Below, piece by piece: positions 60,401 through 64,000 of a stretch of 64,000 bases of DNA. The notes below the pieces were generated by a model. That model did not search any database. It was not told the origin of the DNA and saw only the letters and a list, made by a program, of their open reading frames with translations. Every line of letters begins with the position of its first letter. The first letter of the stretch is position 1. The DNA is from Climacteris rufus. Taxonomy: Eukaryota > Chordata > Aves > Passeriformes > Climacteridae. The position numbers were made by a program, and so were the translations under genes. Location: positions 17,501 through 81,500 of the forward strand of contig VZRZ01000578.1 in NCBI GenBank assembly GCA_013398175.1. The letters run 5' to 3'.

Positions 60401-63400
60401 AAAGTTGGTGTGCCCTCATTATTACAGGTCTTCAAAGGTTTTCTCTTGTAAGCTCCCTGTCATGACACACTAGGGTCAAGAGAACAGGAGAACTGCATTA
60501 TTAACTTCAAAGTTTTAATAAAGCTGAAGCCTGAGGCTTTTTTACAAGACGATCATGGGTTTCATTTGCACCATTCAACGATATATCAGCAGAATTTTGT
60601 CTACAGGTTCTTTTTAGTTGTTGGTGTTTTTTACTGAGCTGTGCATAAGGGAGATGACTTTTTAAATATTGAGCTATTTTAGATTTAAGTGTTTTTCTAA
60701 TCATGATTCCTTTTAAGAACTTACAGTCTCAGTATAAGGTGTGTGTGTGGAAATTTTCAGTAGAAGTTCTGTAACAGAAATTGGTTTACAGTGTGAACTT
60801 TGGCAAGTCCTAGACCCCAGTTGCTCTAAAGCAATCTATTCTAATATGTTCATGCGTTCTTATTACTGTTGCAGTGTGATTTATTGCTGTCGAAAAGTAG
60901 CACGGTTGCAGATGTAACATCCAATAGATCTTTGAAATATCAGAGTATCAGAAAGTACTATGGTCATTCTCTAACTGTATCTTTGAAGGTATTTTGCTGT
61001 TCAAAAACTGATATATATCAGGGCTTTGTCTACTGCAAGTAGAGATTTTATCACATCTGTGAATTCATTTAGGGGAATTTGTTATTGTTGCTAATTGAAA
61101 ATGAGAACTAGTGGAATTTTGGATTGTTTGTTGGTTTTGCTTTGTGCTGTTCAAGTGTAGTTGCTGAGTAATTCTAATTCCTAATGAATAATATTTTATG
61201 AGGGCTTGAGGATCTAACTCCATTTTAAGATGTGCAGAAAACAGAGTATTTCAGAAATTCCTATTCAGGAAGAAGTAAAAGGTCTTAGGAATCCCAGACC
61301 AACAAACTTGCATTACAGACATACAGAATTACGTACTTTCTGGCGAAGAGTTTTTCTCGACTGAGGAGAGGCTCAAGTGCTGCCATGCAGACAGACCACT
61401 TACTTGATTTGTGTAAGACTGAGTGAAATGATGGTTGCAGAGGACATTGGTTGACTATAGAATTGTAACAAGGAAGTTACAAGAAGAGCATGTGGAGTTA
61501 CCAAGAAAGAAGTCACATGCCCTTCCAAAAGGAGATAAAAATTGCCCTCTTGTACACTATTCCTGCCACGTGATTTCTTCTCTATTGCCACTTACCACTT
61601 TTACAAATATTTCGTTGTCCATCTCGTGCTGGTTTGATCCACCAGAATTTATACTGCAAATTCATTCTGCTTCTGGAAACCATTTAGGACTTTTGGACAG
61701 GAACTTCCAGTTGTTTCCTCTGGAAAGAATTAAGTTTGCATATGCCAGAATGTCTTAAAAGTCTCAAACCAGTATGGTGCAACCGGGTACAATGGAGGAC
61801 TTGCATCAAGATTATATTGCTTTAAGCCAAATGCTTGGTGTCGAGATGCTGATTATAGCCCAGTGCACACCACGTAAACACCATGCCACAACTGAAATTG
61901 CAAAGGAAGACAGAATAGCTGAAAGTTTTTTTTCCAAACTTCAAGAGAAGTTAAAATTTGGATGCATTTTCTATTTGTTTTTTGTTCCATTTTTCCTCAT
62001 TTTTAATTACAAACAACTCAGAAGAGTAAATATTCCCTGAATATGAAGTGATGGTTGTTGATTTGATTGTATGAACCTGCGAAAATAAAAGTCTGTAAAA
62101 AATAAATATTTTAACTTCCTTTTACTTTTCTCAGGAGTTAGAATTTTTACCTGTTTTAAATTTCAGAATAGGTATGAAGGGTAGGTAAACAATGTTTCAA
62201 GAATTTACTCCCACAGGCCGTCTACCTAAATTAGTACCTAATTGTATTTTCATGTTTGCAGGATGAGACCTTGAGTCCTCTTTTAACACACTGATGCTTT
62301 CATTTGACAAGAGTATTATGATATAAAATATATACCAAAGGCATATTATATCATCTATTCTAACTATATGTACTTGCTAAATACACTGCATATGTATTAC
62401 ATATATGAAGCTATGTTTTATATACATACACTACAGATAATAAGGGTATCAATCTTTTCTCATTATAATGTTATGATAACTATGTGATATAAACTTACTA
62501 GCGTAATAGCAGTACAACACATTAAATTGAGCAATAAATGTATTAATTTAAGGAATGCATTTTTAGATAATTTCAAGGTCTTGCTTATGCAACTGTTAGA
62601 GCTGAATACTTCTGCAACTAGATAATTGGCATCTTCCCCTCCAAAGTGAAGGAGCGAACTTTCAACCACTGGATTAAAGAGAACTTTCTAAAGGAGGCTT
62701 GAATCCTTTCTAGCTTGTTGCAATGAAAACTGGTCTAGAACTTGTCATTCTAAGGGAATTAAATATGTAGTTTTGGTAGATGGTTAATAAGTTACAAAAT
62801 TGAACTTTACTATAACTACAAAGAAGAATCACAAAAGCAAAATTAAATGGAAATGCCTAAAGAGAGAATATTATTGAGTAAGTCTAGAGGACCCGGAATC
62901 ATGTGGTGATTGATGCAGTAATACAAGAGAACCAGTTTACGCAATAGAAGTGCCAGTGTACCTACTTTGGTTGTAAATGAAGTAGTGGAAGAAGGAGTGT
63001 AAGGAGAAAGGGAGTGTAGCTGTAAGCTGTCCAGTGATGAGGTTCACAGAGAGATGTCTTCCTGCAAAATCTGTTCAGCTAAGAATAATTTAAGATTTTA
63101 AAATGGGCATGGAGCAGGAAATTAAGTAATTCCTAGGCTGTGAAAGCTTCCTGTCTGTGGAATTTGCAAAGAGTATAAGGCATAAAATGAACTTTAGACA
63201 AAATTCTTAGGCCTTTGTTTGCTTCAGTAAAATACACCATTATTCTGAAAAAAAAAACCCTCTAAATTTTAGTATTTTTAGTAGCCTGTAATCTATTAAA
63301 TATCTTCAGTTTTTGTATGTCCTCCTTAGAAGACTGTACCGGCTGCGTGGAATAAAATAAGTTCTGGGGAATGTAAATCGTGCATCCTTCCCTTGGAATT

Positions 63401-64000
63401 TGGAACAACTCTTGAGTTTTTATAAAATTTGAATGGTAGCCATGTGCTACAATTTTGTTAATGTCAATATATTTTACTGTAACAATTTTATTCCAATTTT
63501 TAAACTGGTTTTAGAAAAGATGAGTATGTTCTAACTGTGAGCTATCAATCCCTTGAATCTGACGCATTTACTGAGTATTGAAGACTCTGTGCCAAAAGCA
63601 TAGACCTCTTATATCTTCTTGCAGGGTAGATTATCATCCCTGATAAGAGGGTCTGCTGCTTGAGCTTAACCTGGGTCTGTTCTCCTTGATTATTATTATC
63701 ACTGAATGTCCCATTGTAGCAGGGAACTTGAGTTGCTCAGTTAGAAGCTAAAGTGTCCTCAGTTTGACATGCTCTGTTGTGACATTTCTGTGTCACTGAA
63801 ACATGGACATGTTAGACTTCTTGTTTAAGTGAAGGTTATACCCTTGATCCTTTCTCCACTTGATGTATTGTTTTTGTCTATTTCTTTCTAAGTTGGCTCA
63901 GAAGGACATGGATGCCTACCAAAACCTTTTTCTTATGGGCTGGATGTTAAGAAATCCCTTTGATCCCTCTTTGCTGCTGCATCCATGAGACCTTACCCTA
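57445..64000 (+). other. ARB2A: ARB2A intron, distal part
   Basis: This is intronic DNA running to the window edge. It contains a G/T-rich tract at 57889-57924 and a T-rich low-complexity stretch at 59680-59790. GC is slightly higher at 58850-59100 and 59300-59400. I saw no ARB2A exon, no transposon I could name and no RNA gene. Confidence 0.65.
57889..57924 (+). other. G-quadruplex-type tract
   Basis: Four G-runs (GGGG, GGG, GGGGG, GGGG) are separated by loops of 6, 7 and 7 bases made almost only of T. This satisfies the common G3+N1-7 rule. It lies on the sense strand of ARB2A, so a quadruplex could form in the nascent transcript as well as in DNA. Confidence 0.75.

Noticed and set aside
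61435..62040. Consecutive + strand frames of 107 and 88 codons followed by AATAAA-like words
   Set aside because: Considered as a possible small gene or retrocopy; no recognisable domain, no poly(A) tract and no target duplication, and the frames are not joined by clear splice sites.
1..64000. CRISPR array, operon, riboswitch or other prokaryotic system
   Set aside because: The spliced ARB2A exons, CR1 elements and LTRs show this is vertebrate nuclear DNA; no regularly spaced repeats or dense coding was seen.
31051..64000. Next ARB2A exon
   Set aside because: I looked by eye for the continuation of the Arb2 domain and found no matching stretch with splice sites; a TBLASTN with the orthologous protein would settle it.

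Overview
The window is vertebrate nuclear DNA, most likely from a bird. The evidence is one clear CR1 LINE copy plus three CR1 3' tails (ATTCTATG-type, no poly(A)), and three solitary LTRs that resemble avian endogenous retrovirus LTRs. Two of the three LTRs are flanked by 5-bp target duplications, as is usual for ERVL-type elements. I cannot assign the bird to an order from this sequence. The sequence is AT-rich and intronic in character. It contains one ambiguous base (46337) inside a poly-T tract.

One gene can be supported: ARB2A (formerly FAM172A), on the + strand. It is represented by two consecutive coding exons, at 8235-8453 and 30931-31050. Each is bounded by AG/GTAAGT splice sites, both are phase 0, and they join in frame to encode 113 residues of the Arb2 domain, including the AHSYGG nucleophile-elbow-like motif. 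The rest is intron: at least 8.2 kb upstream, 22.5 kb between the exons and at least 32.9 kb downstream. I found no start codon, stop codon or UTR of this gene, so the window lies wholly inside it. I saw no second protein-coding gene and no convincing structural RNA gene.

The layout is as follows. Positions 1-8234 are intron with a pair of dispersed ~140-bp repeats (2418 and 5208) and a cluster of nuclear-receptor half-sites (3567-3627). Positions 8454-30930 are an intron with a compound microsatellite (16001), a CR1 tail (17463), a minus-strand solo LTR (18766-19409), a plus-strand solo LTR (25983-26472), a perfect hairpin (27669-27720) and another CR1 tail (30455). Positions 31051-64000 are an intron with a 0.74-kb CR1 copy (37811-38551), an older CR1/L3-like fragment (about 40340), a poly(A)-tailed insertion on the minus strand (about 46338-46680), an isolated CpG-rich island with a CTCF-like site (about 49080-49262), a tRNA-derived SINE-like relic (about 51840), a GC-rich solo LTR with a perfect target duplication (56437-57302), a CR1 tail (57381) and a G-quadruplex-type tract (57889-57924).

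The least ordinary signals are the perfect 21-bp inverted repeat, the two-copy dispersed repeat, the poly(A)-type insertion (unusual because the bird CR1 machinery does not favour poly(A) templates), and the CpG island whose CTCF-like motif faces two CTCF-like motifs carried by the LTR 7.7 kb away. I found no evidence of a wholly new biological system.
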